DNA from: Hyphomicrobium sp.
GTDB lineage: Bacteria > Pseudomonadota > Alphaproteobacteria > Rhizobiales > Hyphomicrobiaceae
Assembly (NCBI GenBank): GCA_003987725.1
Contig: RXJH01000002.1
Coordinates: 410,461-474,460, forward strand
Length of the DNA: 64,000 nt
Direction: 5' to 3'
Each line of letters opens with the position of its first letter. Position 1 is the stretch's first letter. The notes beneath the pieces are model-generated. The model saw only the letters and a list, made by a program, of their open reading frames with translations, was not told the DNA's origin and did no database searches. Position numbers and translations under genes: made by a program. Positions 8,483 through 17,616 of the stretch are shown here, in pieces.

Positions 8483-8851
8483 ATGCCCAAGATGCTAATG
8501 GTCTCGATCGCAGCCTCCGGTGAGCTCGCCGGCGCAGCCCTCGTCCAATTCGCCCATTGCCGCGAGGTTCTCGCCGGCTTCGCCCAGGCCGCCACCCAAC
8601 GCGCGCGGTCTGGTTTCACTCGCGCCTGGGATGCGTTGGCGTGCAGGCGCACCGGCATAGCGGCCCACTCGTCCAGCGGCAACGCCGGCTTCGACGCCTA
8701 TCGCGCAGAGGCCATCCGCTCGATCGAGGAAGAGCACAAGGCCTTCGAAGCCTTCATCACGCGTCTGCGCGACACAGAGAACCGAGAGACGTTTCAAGCG
8801 TTTCTCGCCACCAAGCGCGCAGCGCTCGCAACGCAAACCAAAGGGGAGTAA
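8483..8851 (+). CDS. Small protein with DUF2852-like C-terminus
   Basis: From the ATG at 8483 the product is 122 aa. An AGAAGGAG ribosome-binding site lies upstream. The C-terminal half (about residues 65-122) reads like the charged helical end of DUF2852 proteins, with a GNAGFDAYR-like start, an acidic heptad stretch and an FQAFLATKR-like end. The N-terminal half lacks the two-helix membrane segment that I expect in DUF2852, so this may be a divergent or rearranged member. It ends 2 bp before the next gene. Confidence 0.55.
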   Translation: MPKMLMVSIAASGELAGAALVQFAHCREVLAGFAQAATQRARSGFTRAWDALACRRTGIAAHSSSGNAGFDAYRAEAIRSIEEEHKAFEAFITRLRDTENRETFQAFLATKRAALATQTKGE

Positions 8852-8853
8852 GC

Positions 8854-9291
8854 ATGCACCATCATCACGACATCAAAGTCTCCGGTAAGGTGACTCACAT
8901 CTTCGGCCACCGCTTGGTGGTCGCAACAAGCAAAGACAAGATTCTCGCCGCCATCGGCCCGGAGGCCGCCGCGCGCCTCAACCTGAAAATAGATGATCAG
9001 GTCGAGATAGAAGGCGAGCAGAAGCCGGCCGAGATCAAGGTGCTCCGCATTTCCGTCAATGGGGGCCCGGCGGTTGATACCCACGACGGCCCCAAGCACA
9101 AGGATCACCACGAGCATCACGAGTTCAGCGCCGAGGCCGCTCGCCGCATCGCCGAGAAGGAAGGCTTTAAGATCGTCGGCGAATTGACCGCGAACAAGAA
9201 GCACTACGAAGCGATTGCCGAGCACGACGGCGCACGTCACGAAATCCACGTGCACCGCGACCACATCATGAAGAAGCACAAGTTGCGCTAA
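8854..9291 (+). CDS. His-rich protein, possible metal binder
   Basis: The product is 145 aa with no signal peptide. The ATG follows AGGGGAGTAAGC. It starts with MHHHHD, has a small-barrel-like N-terminal half (strand pattern near residues 8-68), a His/Asp-rich linker with HKDHHEHHE near residue 85, and a C-terminal alpha/beta unit ending in HVHRDHIMKKHK. The many histidines suggest binding of Ni, Cu, Co or Zn. It is the last gene of the sigma-54 operon and is followed by a hairpin. Confidence 0.7.
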   Translation: MHHHHDIKVSGKVTHIFGHRLVVATSKDKILAAIGPEAAARLNLKIDDQVEIEGEQKPAEIKVLRISVNGGPAVDTHDGPKHKDHHEHHEFSAEAARRIAEKEGFKIVGELTANKKHYEAIAEHDGARHEIHVHRDHIMKKHKLR

Positions 9292-9314
9292 AAAAAGCTT
9301 CTGCACCGACCACG

Positions 9315-9338
9315 GGCCACACGCCTCGGCGTGTGGCC
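9315..9338 (+). terminator. Hairpin after the sigma-54 operon
   Basis: A 10-bp perfect stem (GGCCACACGC and its complement) closes a 4-nt loop 24 bp after the His-rich gene. There is no U tract, so it may be a weak terminator or an mRNA 3'-end stabiliser. Confidence 0.5.
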
Positions 9339-9437
9339 AAGGCTGAGCCTGGCGAGACGCTGAATGGTGGTAGGCAAAGGCTCAATAGCAATGTTGCCGC
9401 CAAGCCTGCGGGCGGATCCACGTGCGAAATGATCTTC

Positions 9438-9758
9438 TTAGCGAAGGACCTGGAGACTCTTCGCCTCGATCTCGTTGAGGTAGAGAAATTCGGGCGCACG
9501 AACTCCTGCAACACGACGGATCTCAACCAATTCCGGGGACTCGAAGAAAGCGCGCGCCGCTGCCAAGGACGTCCAGCGGGAGAAATGCACCACCTGTCTC
9601 TCGTCAGTCTCCAACGCCAGCAACTGATACTCGATTTCACCCGCCCGCCGCCGGATGATGGCGGCATCGTCGAAAATGACCTTCCATTTCGGATAGTCTT
9701 CCACCTCGTGGATGATCAGGACGAACGGGTTGTCATTAGCACTGGACGGTGCGGTCAT
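9438..9758 (-). CDS. Antibiotic-biosynthesis-monooxygenase-like small protein
   Basis: From the ATG at 9758, preceded by GGAGGAAAAAT, the product is 106 aa. It has the dimeric ferredoxin-like (ABM/DUF1330) pattern: FVLIIHEVEDYPKW near the start, a central QVVHFSRW strand, and a helix with FFESPEL. The family includes heme-degrading and quinone-forming monooxygenases as well as many unknowns. It is convergent with the sigma-54 operon and is the last gene before the tRNA. Confidence 0.75.
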   Translation of the reverse strand: MTAPSSANDNPFVLIIHEVEDYPKWKVIFDDAAIIRRRAGEIEYQLLALETDERQVVHFSRWTSLAAARAFFESPELVEIRRVAGVRAPEFLYLNEIEAKSLQVLR

Positions 9759-9941
9759 ATTTTTCCTCCAACGCCGACCAATCGACAACAAAGCCCAGCC
9801 ACATGGCAGACAGTGTAATCCATGAGATCGAGCCGGAAACGGCAAGTCGGAGGTCAGGTCAAAGGCAATCGGTCTCTTCCGGTTGCCCGTTGGTTGCCCG
9901 ACAGCAAACCGTAACCCGCGACGACGATCTATCCGCTTGAT

Positions 9942-10019
<78 letters not shown>

Positions 10020-10071
10020 GTACCAATTCGCCAGCCTGCCGAAAGGAACCGAGCGGCTCCAAAGGACGGCG

Positions 10072-10095
10072 AAGGGGCCCGAATACGGGCCCCTT
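10072..10095 (-). terminator. Hairpin downstream of rodA
   Basis: A 9-bp stem AAGGGGCCC with its complement around a 6-nt loop lies 119 bp past the rodA stop, before the tRNA gene. It lacks a clear U tract. A role as operon terminator is plausible. Confidence 0.5.
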
Positions 10096-10213
10096 GGGTG
10101 GAGCGAATAGCATCGGCCGAAGGCTCTGTCCACCCCCTCGCCCAAACTATCACACTCCATGGAAATGAAGCCCGATTTTGCTGGCGTTTCGGGGGAGAAA
10201 ACCCGCCCTCGGC

Positions 10214-11353
10214 TCACGCCCGGCCGTTCCGGCCATGCACATAAGCCGACATCGCGACCCCGAGGCCGATCATCAGCGTCGTCATCGACGTGCCGCCGTA
10301 CGAGACGAGCGGCAGCGGAATGCCGACGACCGGCACCAGCCCCGTCACCATGGCCAGGTTGATGAACACATAGAGGAAGAAGGTCATCGCCGAACCGGCG
10401 ATCGCAAGCCGGGCGAAGCGGTTCTCGCACCGCTGCGCCATCAGCATCATCATCAGGATCAGCAGACCGTAAACTGCGATCAAAGCCAGCATCCCGGTGA
10501 AGCCCCACTCCTCGCCGATGATGCTCGCGATGAAGTCCGTATGTTTCTCAGGCACGAAATCGAGCTGGCTCTGCGTGCCCTGCATGTAGCCCTTCCCTGC
10601 AATGCCGCCGGCCCCAAGCGCGATCTTCGACTGCGTGATGTGATAACCCGCGCCGAGCGGATCCATGCCGGGATTGAGAAACACTTCAACGCGCCGCTTC
10701 TGATAGTCGTGCATTCCCGACCAGATCACCGGCAACGACGCGAGGGCGAGCAAGCCGCCGAGCGCGAAATAGCGAAGCGGCACGCCGGCGAGGAACATCA
10801 GCGACAGGCCCAGCGCGACGAACAGGGCTGCCGATCCGAGATCGGGCTGTTGCATGGTGAGCAGAACCGGCACGCCGATAATGAGAAGCGGCAGCACGAC
10901 AAACAGCGGCTTGCCAACCTTTTCCGGTGGCAGCTGAAAATAGAACCGCGCGAGCGCCGCAACGAGCGCGAGCTTCATCAGCTCCGACGGCTGAAAGGAG
11001 ATCGGACCGGCATCGATCCACCGTTTCGCACCGAGCGCTTCCGAACCGATGAAGGGCACGAGCGCCAGCATCACGAGTGCCGCGAGATACGCGGGATAGG
11101 CGAGTTTGATCCACACATCCAACCGGACGAGCGCCATGGCGACGACGATGCCGAGCATGATGAGGAAGCGAAGCGTATGCCGCTCGGCCCAAGGCTGAAA
11201 CGAGCCACCGGAAACGGAATAAAGCGTCGCCGTTCCGATCCCCGCCAGCAGAGAGGCCGTCAGCAGGAGAGGCCAGTTGATGCGCCACAGCTTGTCGCTG
11301 AGGCGAAGCGGCCGGCCGATGCTGCTGCGCGTGGCGAATAAGGTTTCCATCAT
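10214..11353 (-). CDS. rodA: Peptidoglycan glycosyltransferase RodA
   Basis: The product is 379 aa, a ten-helix SEDS-family protein that polymerises lipid II for lateral wall growth with PBP2. The SEDS signature is present near the C-terminus (GIPLPLVSYGGTS). An ATGATG start overlaps the TGA stop of mrdA, so the two are translationally coupled. It is the last gene of the five-gene rod-shape operon. Confidence 0.96.
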   Translation of the reverse strand: MMETLFATRSSIGRPLRLSDKLWRINWPLLLTASLLAGIGTATLYSVSGGSFQPWAERHTLRFLIMLGIVVAMALVRLDVWIKLAYPAYLAALVMLALVPFIGSEALGAKRWIDAGPISFQPSELMKLALVAALARFYFQLPPEKVGKPLFVVLPLLIIGVPVLLTMQQPDLGSAALFVALGLSLMFLAGVPLRYFALGGLLALASLPVIWSGMHDYQKRRVEVFLNPGMDPLGAGYHITQSKIALGAGGIAGKGYMQGTQSQLDFVPEKHTDFIASIIGEEWGFTGMLALIAVYGLLILMMMLMAQRCENRFARLAIAGSAMTFFLYVFINLAMVTGLVPVVGIPLPLVSYGGTSMTTLMIGLGVAMSAYVHGRNGRA

Positions 11354-13152
11354 CCCGCCTTCTCGCCATCGCTCGTCGCCGGAACAATGCCGCCGCCGCG
11401 CGGAATATCGCCGCGGGCAGGATCGGCGCGATCGACGGCAAGATTGAGAATGTCGCGCGCCAGCAGCGCGGCCGTCGCGGTGCTGTCTCCACCACGCTCG
11501 ATGACGGTCGCGATGGCATAGCGCGGCGCGTCCGCCGGCGCGAAACCCACAAAGACTTTCGCCCCGCCGGACTTACCGGCAACCATCGGCTTACCCGCGC
11601 CGAGCTTGGCCTCGCTGGCGCTTCCGTCCTCGTCGTTGACGACCGCGGTCATGCCCTTGCGAACCGCGTCGAAACTCTCCGCTCCGAATGGCAGCGGCTG
11701 AAATTCCGCGACGCCCGCGCGCTTCTCGAGCACCGGAACGACTGCCCGTCCGCTGGCGATGCGCGCCCCCATCACCGCAAGCTGCAACGGCGTCGCCTGC
11801 ATGTAGCCTTGCCCGAGCCCCGTCAGCAGCGTCTCGCCGCCGAGCCACGACGCATTGAGATTCCCGCGCTTCCAATCCGGATCGGGAACGAGCCCCGCCT
11901 TCTCCTCGCCGAGCCCCACGTTCGACGTCCCGCCGAGCCCCATTGCACGCGCCGCGGCCGCGATCCGTGTGATCCCCAAACGGCTCGCGACCTCGCAGAA
12001 GAACACTTCGCAAGACGATCTGATCGCCTCGTGCACCGACAGGCTCCCGTGGCCGTCATGCTTCGAGCAGCGATAGACTTCGCCGCGATACGCGTAGTGC
12101 CCATCGCATTGGATGCGTTCGCCCGGCGACAGAACACCGGCTTCGAGACCCGCCAGCGCCGTCACGACGACGAACGCCGACCCCGGCGCATATTGTCCGG
12201 CGATCGCGCGATTGAGCAACGGCTTGTCTTCCGACTGCACGAGCTTCTGCCAGTCCGCGCCCGCGATGCCGCCCGCAATCGCGCCCGCATCGAAACCGGG
12301 AACGGATGCCATGACGACGACTCCGCCGGTCGCGAGGTCCAGCATCACCGCCGCTGCGCGGCCTTCGCGTTGCATCCGGTCCGTGACGAGCCGCTGCAGC
12401 TCAGAATCGACTGTGAGCGTCACGTCCCGGCCCGCCACCGGATCGACCGTTTCGAGATTGCGGATGATACGTCCGCGCGCATCGACTTCGACCTTCTGCA
12501 TGCCGCCCGTGCCGCGGAGTTCGCCGTCGAATCCAAGTTCGGCACCACCCTTGCCGATGCGCATTTCCGGAAGCCGCGCGATCGCATCGTCGTCGATGGC
12601 GAACCGCTCGACACTTCCGACATAGCCGACGACATGACTGAGCGCAGGTCCATCGAGATATCGGCGGCGCAGCCCGGCCTCCGTCGCGATGCCGGGAAGG
12701 ATCGGCGCGAAGAGATTGAGCTGCGCCACCTGTTCGAAGCTCAAATCCGACGCGATCGTCGTCGGAACGTAGCGTCCCTGCCTTCGTGCCCGCGCGACGA
12801 TCTTCGCGATCTCATCATCCGACAGCGGCACGATACGGCTGACGCGCCGAAGCACGCCAGCGCTGTTCTTGGCAAGACCCGGCGTGATCGTGACGCGAAA
12901 AACCTGCTCGTTATCGGCGAGCAAGCGACCATAGGCATCGAAAATGCGCCCTCGCTTTGGCGCCAGCACCTGCAGATTGATGCGATTATCATCCGCGAGC
13001 GGCCCATAGCGGCGCGCGCCCAGCACCTGCAGATCGAACACTCGCCAGCCGACAAGGCTCAAACCCGCTGCCTGCGCACCGCCGAGCAACAAGCTTCGCC
13101 GCGTGAACAGATCCCCTCGGCCGCGCTCGTCCCCATCGGAAACATCCGTCAT
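11350..13152 (-). CDS. mrdA: Penicillin-binding protein 2 (MrdA), peptidoglycan transpeptidase
   Basis: The start at 13152 (MTDVSDGD) gives 600 aa. The longer frame runs through mreD and is an artefact. A single N-terminal membrane anchor (about residues 20-42) is followed by the dimerisation domain and the transpeptidase domain. An SxN motif lies in the central region (IRSSCEVFF) and a KSG box near the C-terminus (AGKSGGAK). In the SxxK position the frame reads APGSAFVV. The expected lysine is replaced there (families usually have SxFK), so the active-site serine assignment needs an alignment. The start overlaps the mreD stop by 4 bp. Confidence 0.9.
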   Translation of the reverse strand: MTDVSDGDERGRGDLFTRRSLLLGGAQAAGLSLVGWRVFDLQVLGARRYGPLADDNRINLQVLAPKRGRIFDAYGRLLADNEQVFRVTITPGLAKNSAGVLRRVSRIVPLSDDEIAKIVARARRQGRYVPTTIASDLSFEQVAQLNLFAPILPGIATEAGLRRRYLDGPALSHVVGYVGSVERFAIDDDAIARLPEMRIGKGGAELGFDGELRGTGGMQKVEVDARGRIIRNLETVDPVAGRDVTLTVDSELQRLVTDRMQREGRAAAVMLDLATGGVVVMASVPGFDAGAIAGGIAGADWQKLVQSEDKPLLNRAIAGQYAPGSAFVVVTALAGLEAGVLSPGERIQCDGHYAYRGEVYRCSKHDGHGSLSVHEAIRSSCEVFFCEVASRLGITRIAAAARAMGLGGTSNVGLGEEKAGLVPDPDWKRGNLNASWLGGETLLTGLGQGYMQATPLQLAVMGARIASGRAVVPVLEKRAGVAEFQPLPFGAESFDAVRKGMTAVVNDEDGSASEAKLGAGKPMVAGKSGGAKVFVGFAPADAPRYAIATVIERGGDSTATAALLARDILNLAVDRADPARGDIPRGGGIVPATSDGEKAG

Positions 13153-13664
13153 CCGCCGCCTCGCGTGAGACGGATGCCCCGCGCCGGCCTCGACCGGAAG
13201 CGGAAAACACTGAGCAACGGCACGAGCACGAAGGCCGCAAGTATGGTGATCAGCGTGCTCCGCGCATAAGGCTGCCAGTCGAGCAGTTGCAGGAAATAGA
13301 ACGACGCCAGCGCCCACGAAAATCCCGTCACCGCGACGATCGCACTGGCGAGCAGCGCCATTCTGCGGGCGGCAGCCTCGGCCGGCACCCGCGATGCGAA
13401 GAGCGCGACGATGTACGTAAACAAATAGACGAGTGCCCAATAGCCGAGCGGACCTTGCGTCAGCACATCGAGCGTCAGGCCCGCGATGAAGATCGCCCAC
13501 TCCGGCAGCCACGCATCGGGATCGAGCGTCCATTGATAGATCGCGATCACCGGCAAGAGCGGCAACACGAAACGATCTTCCGCCGCCAATCCCCACGGCA
13601 GCGCCGCCGCGAGCGTCAGCACCGCGACGGAAAGGACAGGCATCAGCAGGCGGAGCGACTTCAT
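13149..13664 (-). CDS. mreD: Rod-shape-determining protein MreD
   Basis: The product is 171 aa with five to six hydrophobic segments and few polar loops, as in MreD, the inner-membrane partner of MreC in the elongasome. It has 4-bp overlaps with mreC before it and mrdA after it. Sequence conservation in the family is low, so operon position carries much of the call. Confidence 0.88.
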   Translation of the reverse strand: MKSLRLLMPVLSVAVLTLAAALPWGLAAEDRFVLPLLPVIAIYQWTLDPDAWLPEWAIFIAGLTLDVLTQGPLGYWALVYLFTYIVALFASRVPAEAAARRMALLASAIVAVTGFSWALASFYFLQLLDWQPYARSTLITILAAFVLVPLLSVFRFRSRPARGIRLTRGGG

Positions 13665-14641
13665 TTGGCTTTCCCCGGCGAAGCATTGCCAAGCGAAGCA
13701 TTAGCGGGCGAAGCGGTGTTGTTCGCCTCTCCCGCCGGTTTCCGGTTCGAAAGCTCGTCAGTGAGATCACGAAATGGATCGGCGAAGAAAAGCACACTCA
13801 CGTAATCCAGCCGGTCGAGGTCGGCCCGCAACGCAACGCGCGGCACCGAGAGATTGCCCGCAACGGCGCCGAGACGAAGCCCGGCAGGAAAGAGCCCGCC
13901 CGTCCCCGAAGTCGCAACGTCGTCACCGATGGCGATATTGGCGTCGTCCGGAATGTAGATCAGCTTCGGACGCGAACTGTTGTCACCCGCAAGAATTCCA
14001 CGCACGGCATTAGGCCCGATCCGAACGGGAATCCGGCTGTTGAGATCTGTCGCAAGAAGAACGCGCGCCGCATTCGGGCCGACATCGACGATCCGGCCAA
14101 CGAGCCCATCGGCGTTGACGACAGGATAACCCTCTTTCACGTTTCGCGCTTGTCCCGCGTCGATCGTAACGCTCCGCACGAACGCACCGCTCGCATCTGA
14201 GATGACGCGGCTCGTGATGAAATCGATCTTCTGCTCAGGGACCACCTTTGCGAGCGCCTCGAGATCGGCGACCTTCCCCTCGAGTTGCTGCGCTCGCCAC
14301 TTCCAGCTTTCGAGCTTTTGATTTTCCTGGCGAAGGCGTTCGAGTTCGTTTCCGAGGTCTACTTGCGTCGATATCGATCGCCCTATCTCGCGGACGGGCG
14401 CCGCCGGGATCATCGCGCCCTGCAATACCGGCGTCAGCCACGAAGCCGCCCGCCATCGCACGTCGCCGAGCATGCTGTGATCGAGACGGCTGAGAAGCAT
14501 CAAGCCGGATGCCGCGAACACGAGCAGCAAGAGCACGGGGCGCACGCGCTTTCCCGGCGCCGCATGATCCGTGCGCCGCAGAAAGAGATTATGATCCTTG
14601 AGCCGCGTCATGCCGCCTGTCCGCCGCTCTCGACCCGCCAC
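13661..14641 (-). CDS. mreC: Rod-shape-determining protein MreC
   Basis: The 326 aa begin with GTG at 14641. The internal ATG at 14611 (MTRLKDHN) is an equally good start. One membrane segment is followed by a coiled coil (about residues 95-120, with ELERLRQENQKL) and the two beta-barrel domains of periplasmic MreC (VVNADGLVGRIVDVGP). The tail carries Asn/Ala-rich low-complexity sequence. It links MreB to the periplasmic synthases. Confidence 0.93.
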   Translation of the reverse strand: MAGRERRTGGMTRLKDHNLFLRRTDHAAPGKRVRPVLLLLVFAASGLMLLSRLDHSMLGDVRWRAASWLTPVLQGAMIPAAPVREIGRSISTQVDLGNELERLRQENQKLESWKWRAQQLEGKVADLEALAKVVPEQKIDFITSRVISDASGAFVRSVTIDAGQARNVKEGYPVVNADGLVGRIVDVGPNAARVLLATDLNSRIPVRIGPNAVRGILAGDNSSRPKLIYIPDDANIAIGDDVATSGTGGLFPAGLRLGAVAGNLSVPRVALRADLDRLDYVSVLFFADPFRDLTDELSNRKPAGEANNTASPANASLGNASPGKAK

Positions 14642-14651
14642 ACGAAAAGCT

Positions 14652-15692
14652 TCAGGGTCTGATCAAAAGGTGCTCGCGCTCCTTGAGCGTTCGCAGAATT
14701 GCCGCTGTTCCCGTAATGACGCATTGCTCCGGCACTTCGGGTAAATGAACTTTGACGCCGATCCTGCGTTCGAGCTCCTCGTTGAGCTTCGTCAGCTTCG
14801 CGCCGCCGCCGGAAAGATAAATGCCGCGCTCGCAAATATCCGTCGAGATCTCGGGCGGCAGATCTTCGATCGCATGCTGAATGAATTCCGCGATCTGCTC
14901 GACGGTTCCTTCAAGCGCCTCGGCAATGTCGTGCGGCCCGAGAACGACCGTCTTCGCCTTGCCTTCCTTCATCTCCCGGCCGCGAATGACGATTTCAGCC
15001 GTTTCGCCGTTGATGATGCGCGAGGCCGACCCCGCCTCGATCTTGATGCGCTCGGCATTCGCCTCGCCGATCACCAGCTGGTGCTTGCGCCGGACGTAGC
15101 GGACGATGGCTTCGTCCATCGCATTGCCGCCACAGCGGATCGAACGCGCCTGCACCACGCCGCCGAGCGAGAGAACCGCAACATCCGTCGTCCCGCCGCC
15201 GATATCCACGACCATCGATCCCTTTGGCTCGTCGATCGGCAACCCGGCTCCGATCGCGGCCGCCACGGGCTCTTCGACGAGAAACACTTTGCGTGCACCG
15301 GCCGAAAGCGCCGTCTCGTAAACCGCGCGCCGCTCCACCGGCGTCGCGCCGGCCGGAACGCAAATCAGAATCCGCGGACGAATGAATTCGACGAGCGACT
15401 TCGTGCGGCGGATGAACTGGCGCAGCATTTCTTCCGTAGCGATGAAATCGGCGATCACGCCATCTCTGAGCGGCCGGATCGTCTCGATGCTTTCCGGCGT
15501 CCGGCCGAGCATCTGCTTCGCTTTCTCGCCAACGGCCAGGACATCGCGAACGCCGCCGCGCGAACGGATGGCGACGACCGACGGCTCATTAATGATGACG
15601 CCCCGCCCCTCCACGTAAACGAGCGTGTTCGCGGTGCCGAGATCGATAGCGATGTTGTCGGAGAGGACGTTGCTGAAGCCTAAACCGAACAT
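14652..15692 (-). CDS. mreB: Cell-shape actin homologue MreB
   Basis: The start at 15692 (MFGLGFSNV) gives 346 aa, the usual MreB length. A longer frame adds 25 unlikely residues. The actin-fold phosphate 1 motif IDLGTANTLVY, the phosphate 2 motif VVDIGGGTTDVAV and the adenosine motif SGGGAKL are clear. It forms membrane-bound filaments that direct lateral wall synthesis. It is the first gene of mreB-mreC-mreD-mrdA-rodA. Confidence 0.97.
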   Translation of the reverse strand: MFGLGFSNVLSDNIAIDLGTANTLVYVEGRGVIINEPSVVAIRSRGGVRDVLAVGEKAKQMLGRTPESIETIRPLRDGVIADFIATEEMLRQFIRRTKSLVEFIRPRILICVPAGATPVERRAVYETALSAGARKVFLVEEPVAAAIGAGLPIDEPKGSMVVDIGGGTTDVAVLSLGGVVQARSIRCGGNAMDEAIVRYVRRKHQLVIGEANAERIKIEAGSASRIINGETAEIVIRGREMKEGKAKTVVLGPHDIAEALEGTVEQIAEFIQHAIEDLPPEISTDICERGIYLSGGGAKLTKLNEELERRIGVKVHLPEVPEQCVITGTAAILRTLKEREHLLIRP

Positions 15693-15911
15693 TCGCGAAC
15701 CTGGCCTACTCTCTGCCGCTGAGTTTATGAAGTGGGCGGCGTTATACAAGAATGCCGCCACGTCCAAAGCAAGGCTTCTGCGCGAATGTCAACTGGCAGC
15801 TGTCGCTTTCCATAAACCGCCGGATGGAGGGCGGGCGGCGCACAGTGCTCCTGCACGCCACCCTGCCAAATTAAGCCAAAAATGGCTCTATTCTTCTAGA
15901 CCGCCATTCTT

Positions 15912-17492
15912 CTAGACGGCCTGTTGCGCCTGGGCGGTTTTCTGCCGCTTGACGACAAGCTTGTTCAGCGCCGCGACGAAGGCCCGGGCGGAGGCGACGA
16001 GCGTGTCTGGATCGGCGGCCCGGCCGGTCGCGATACGGCCATCCTCCTCGAGACGCACCGACACTTCCGCTTGCGCATCAGTGCCCTCCGTCACCGCGTG
16101 CACCTGATAAAGATCGAGACGCGCATTATGCGGGAACAGCAGTTTGATCGCGTTGAAGGTTGCATCGACCGGCCCATTGCCGGCGCTCTGCACCGTCTTC
16201 GACTGCCCGTCGACATCGAGCGTCAGCGTTGCCGATTGCGGCCCCATCGTTCCGGCGATCACGGTCAAAGCCGTAACCTTCACCCGGTCGTTCATGTGCG
16301 CCATGCCGTCGTCGACAAGTGCCTCGATGTCTTCGTCGTAGATGTGCTTCTTCCGGTCGGCGAGCGCCTTGAACCGGTTGAAGGCATCTTCCATCGCGTT
16401 GTCGCCGAGCGTGTAGCCCAGTTCCTTCAGCTTCGACTTGAACGCCGCGCGCCCGGAATGCTTACCCATGACGAGCGACGATTTTCCGACGCCGACCGAT
16501 TCCGGCGTCATGATCTCGTAGGTCTCGGTATTCTTCAGCACGCCATCCTGATGAATGCCGCTCTCGTGCGCAAACGCGTTCCGGCCCACAATCGCCTTGT
16601 TGTACTGCACCGGGAAGTTCGTCACCGCCGAAACGAGCTTCGATGCCCGCGACAGCATTTCGGACTTAATGCCCGTGTCGTGCGGCAGCAGATCGTGACG
16701 CGTGCGGATGGCCATGACGATCTCTTCGAGCGCGGCGTTGCCCGCCCGCTCGCCGAGGCCGTTGATCGTGCATTCGATCTGCCGCGCACCAGCGCGAATG
16801 CCGGCCAGCGAGTTGGCGACCGCCAGGCCCAGATCGTCATGGCAGTGGGTCGAGATGATGACCTTGTCCATGCCGGGGACGCGCGTCTTCAGCATCGTGA
16901 TGAGGTCGAAATACTCTTCCGGCAGCGCGTAGCCGACCGTATCGGGAATATTGATCGTCGTGGCGCCCGCCTTGATCGCGGCTTCGACGACCCGGCAGAG
17001 ATAATCGTGCTCGGTGCGCGTCGCGTCCATCGCGCTCCACTCGACATCGTCGGTATAGCCGCGCGCCCGCGTCACCGACGCGACGACCCGCTCGTAAACC
17101 TGCTCTTGGTTGAGCTGCAGCTGATGCTGGCGATGCAGCGGCGACGTGCCGATGAACGTATGAATACGGCCGCGCTTCGCTGGCTTGATCGCCTCGCCCG
17201 CGCGGTCGATGTCGTTGAAGTTCGCCCGTGCCAGGCCGCAGATGACCGATTGCTTCGCGAGCTTGGCGATCTCCGTCACCGCCTCGAAGTCGCCGTCTGA
17301 CGCAATCGGAAAACCGGCTTCGATCACGTCGACGCCCATCGCATCGAGAAGCTCGGCGACTTGCAGCTTCTCCTCGAACGTCATCGTCGCGCCGGGGCAC
17401 TGCTCGCCGTCGCGTAAGGTTGTATCAAAAATTATGATCTTGTCGGCTTCGCGCTTCGGCGCTGCCGGCGCGTTCTTGATTTCGGAAGTCAT
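15912..17492 (-). CDS. leuA: 2-isopropylmalate synthase
   Basis: The start at 17492 (MTSEIKNAP) gives 526 aa. It catalyses acetyl-CoA plus 2-oxoisovalerate to 2-isopropylmalate, the first committed step of leucine synthesis. The metal-binding and catalytic motif DTTLRDGEQ and the STHCHDDLG motif are present. The C-terminal part (about residues 400-510) is the leucine-binding regulatory domain. A possible leader peptide and a strong hairpin lie upstream. Confidence 0.96.
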   Translation of the reverse strand: MTSEIKNAPAAPKREADKIIIFDTTLRDGEQCPGATMTFEEKLQVAELLDAMGVDVIEAGFPIASDGDFEAVTEIAKLAKQSVICGLARANFNDIDRAGEAIKPAKRGRIHTFIGTSPLHRQHQLQLNQEQVYERVVASVTRARGYTDDVEWSAMDATRTEHDYLCRVVEAAIKAGATTINIPDTVGYALPEEYFDLITMLKTRVPGMDKVIISTHCHDDLGLAVANSLAGIRAGARQIECTINGLGERAGNAALEEIVMAIRTRHDLLPHDTGIKSEMLSRASKLVSAVTNFPVQYNKAIVGRNAFAHESGIHQDGVLKNTETYEIMTPESVGVGKSSLVMGKHSGRAAFKSKLKELGYTLGDNAMEDAFNRFKALADRKKHIYDEDIEALVDDGMAHMNDRVKVTALTVIAGTMGPQSATLTLDVDGQSKTVQSAGNGPVDATFNAIKLLFPHNARLDLYQVHAVTEGTDAQAEVSVRLEEDGRIATGRAADPDTLVASARAFVAALNKLVVKRQKTAQAQQAV

Positions 17493-17568
17493 CGCTTTTT
17501 CATCCTTTGCCGGGCGACTCTTGGGTCTGCCGCGAGCGCTATCAAGCTCAATTTGATGGCCGTCTGAT

Positions 17569-17616
17569 CCCCTGGGCACGAACCCGGCGACGGCCGGGCG
17601 TCATGCGGCCCAGGGG
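17569..17616 (-). promoter_or_regulatory. Attenuator-like hairpin in the leuA leader
   Basis: A perfect 9-bp stem CCCCTGGGC/GCCCAGGGG encloses an inner 6-bp stem CCCGGC/GCCGGG. The structure lies 76 nt upstream of the leuA ATG and overlaps the last codons of the candidate leader peptide. There is no U tract after it, so control could be translational or Rho-dependent rather than intrinsic termination. Confidence 0.45.

Noticed and set aside
13153..13797. Extension of mrdA into mreD and mreC
   Set aside because: The added 200 residues are Arg/Ala-rich shadow sequence. The start at 13152 overlaps mreD by 4 bp, as expected for the operon.
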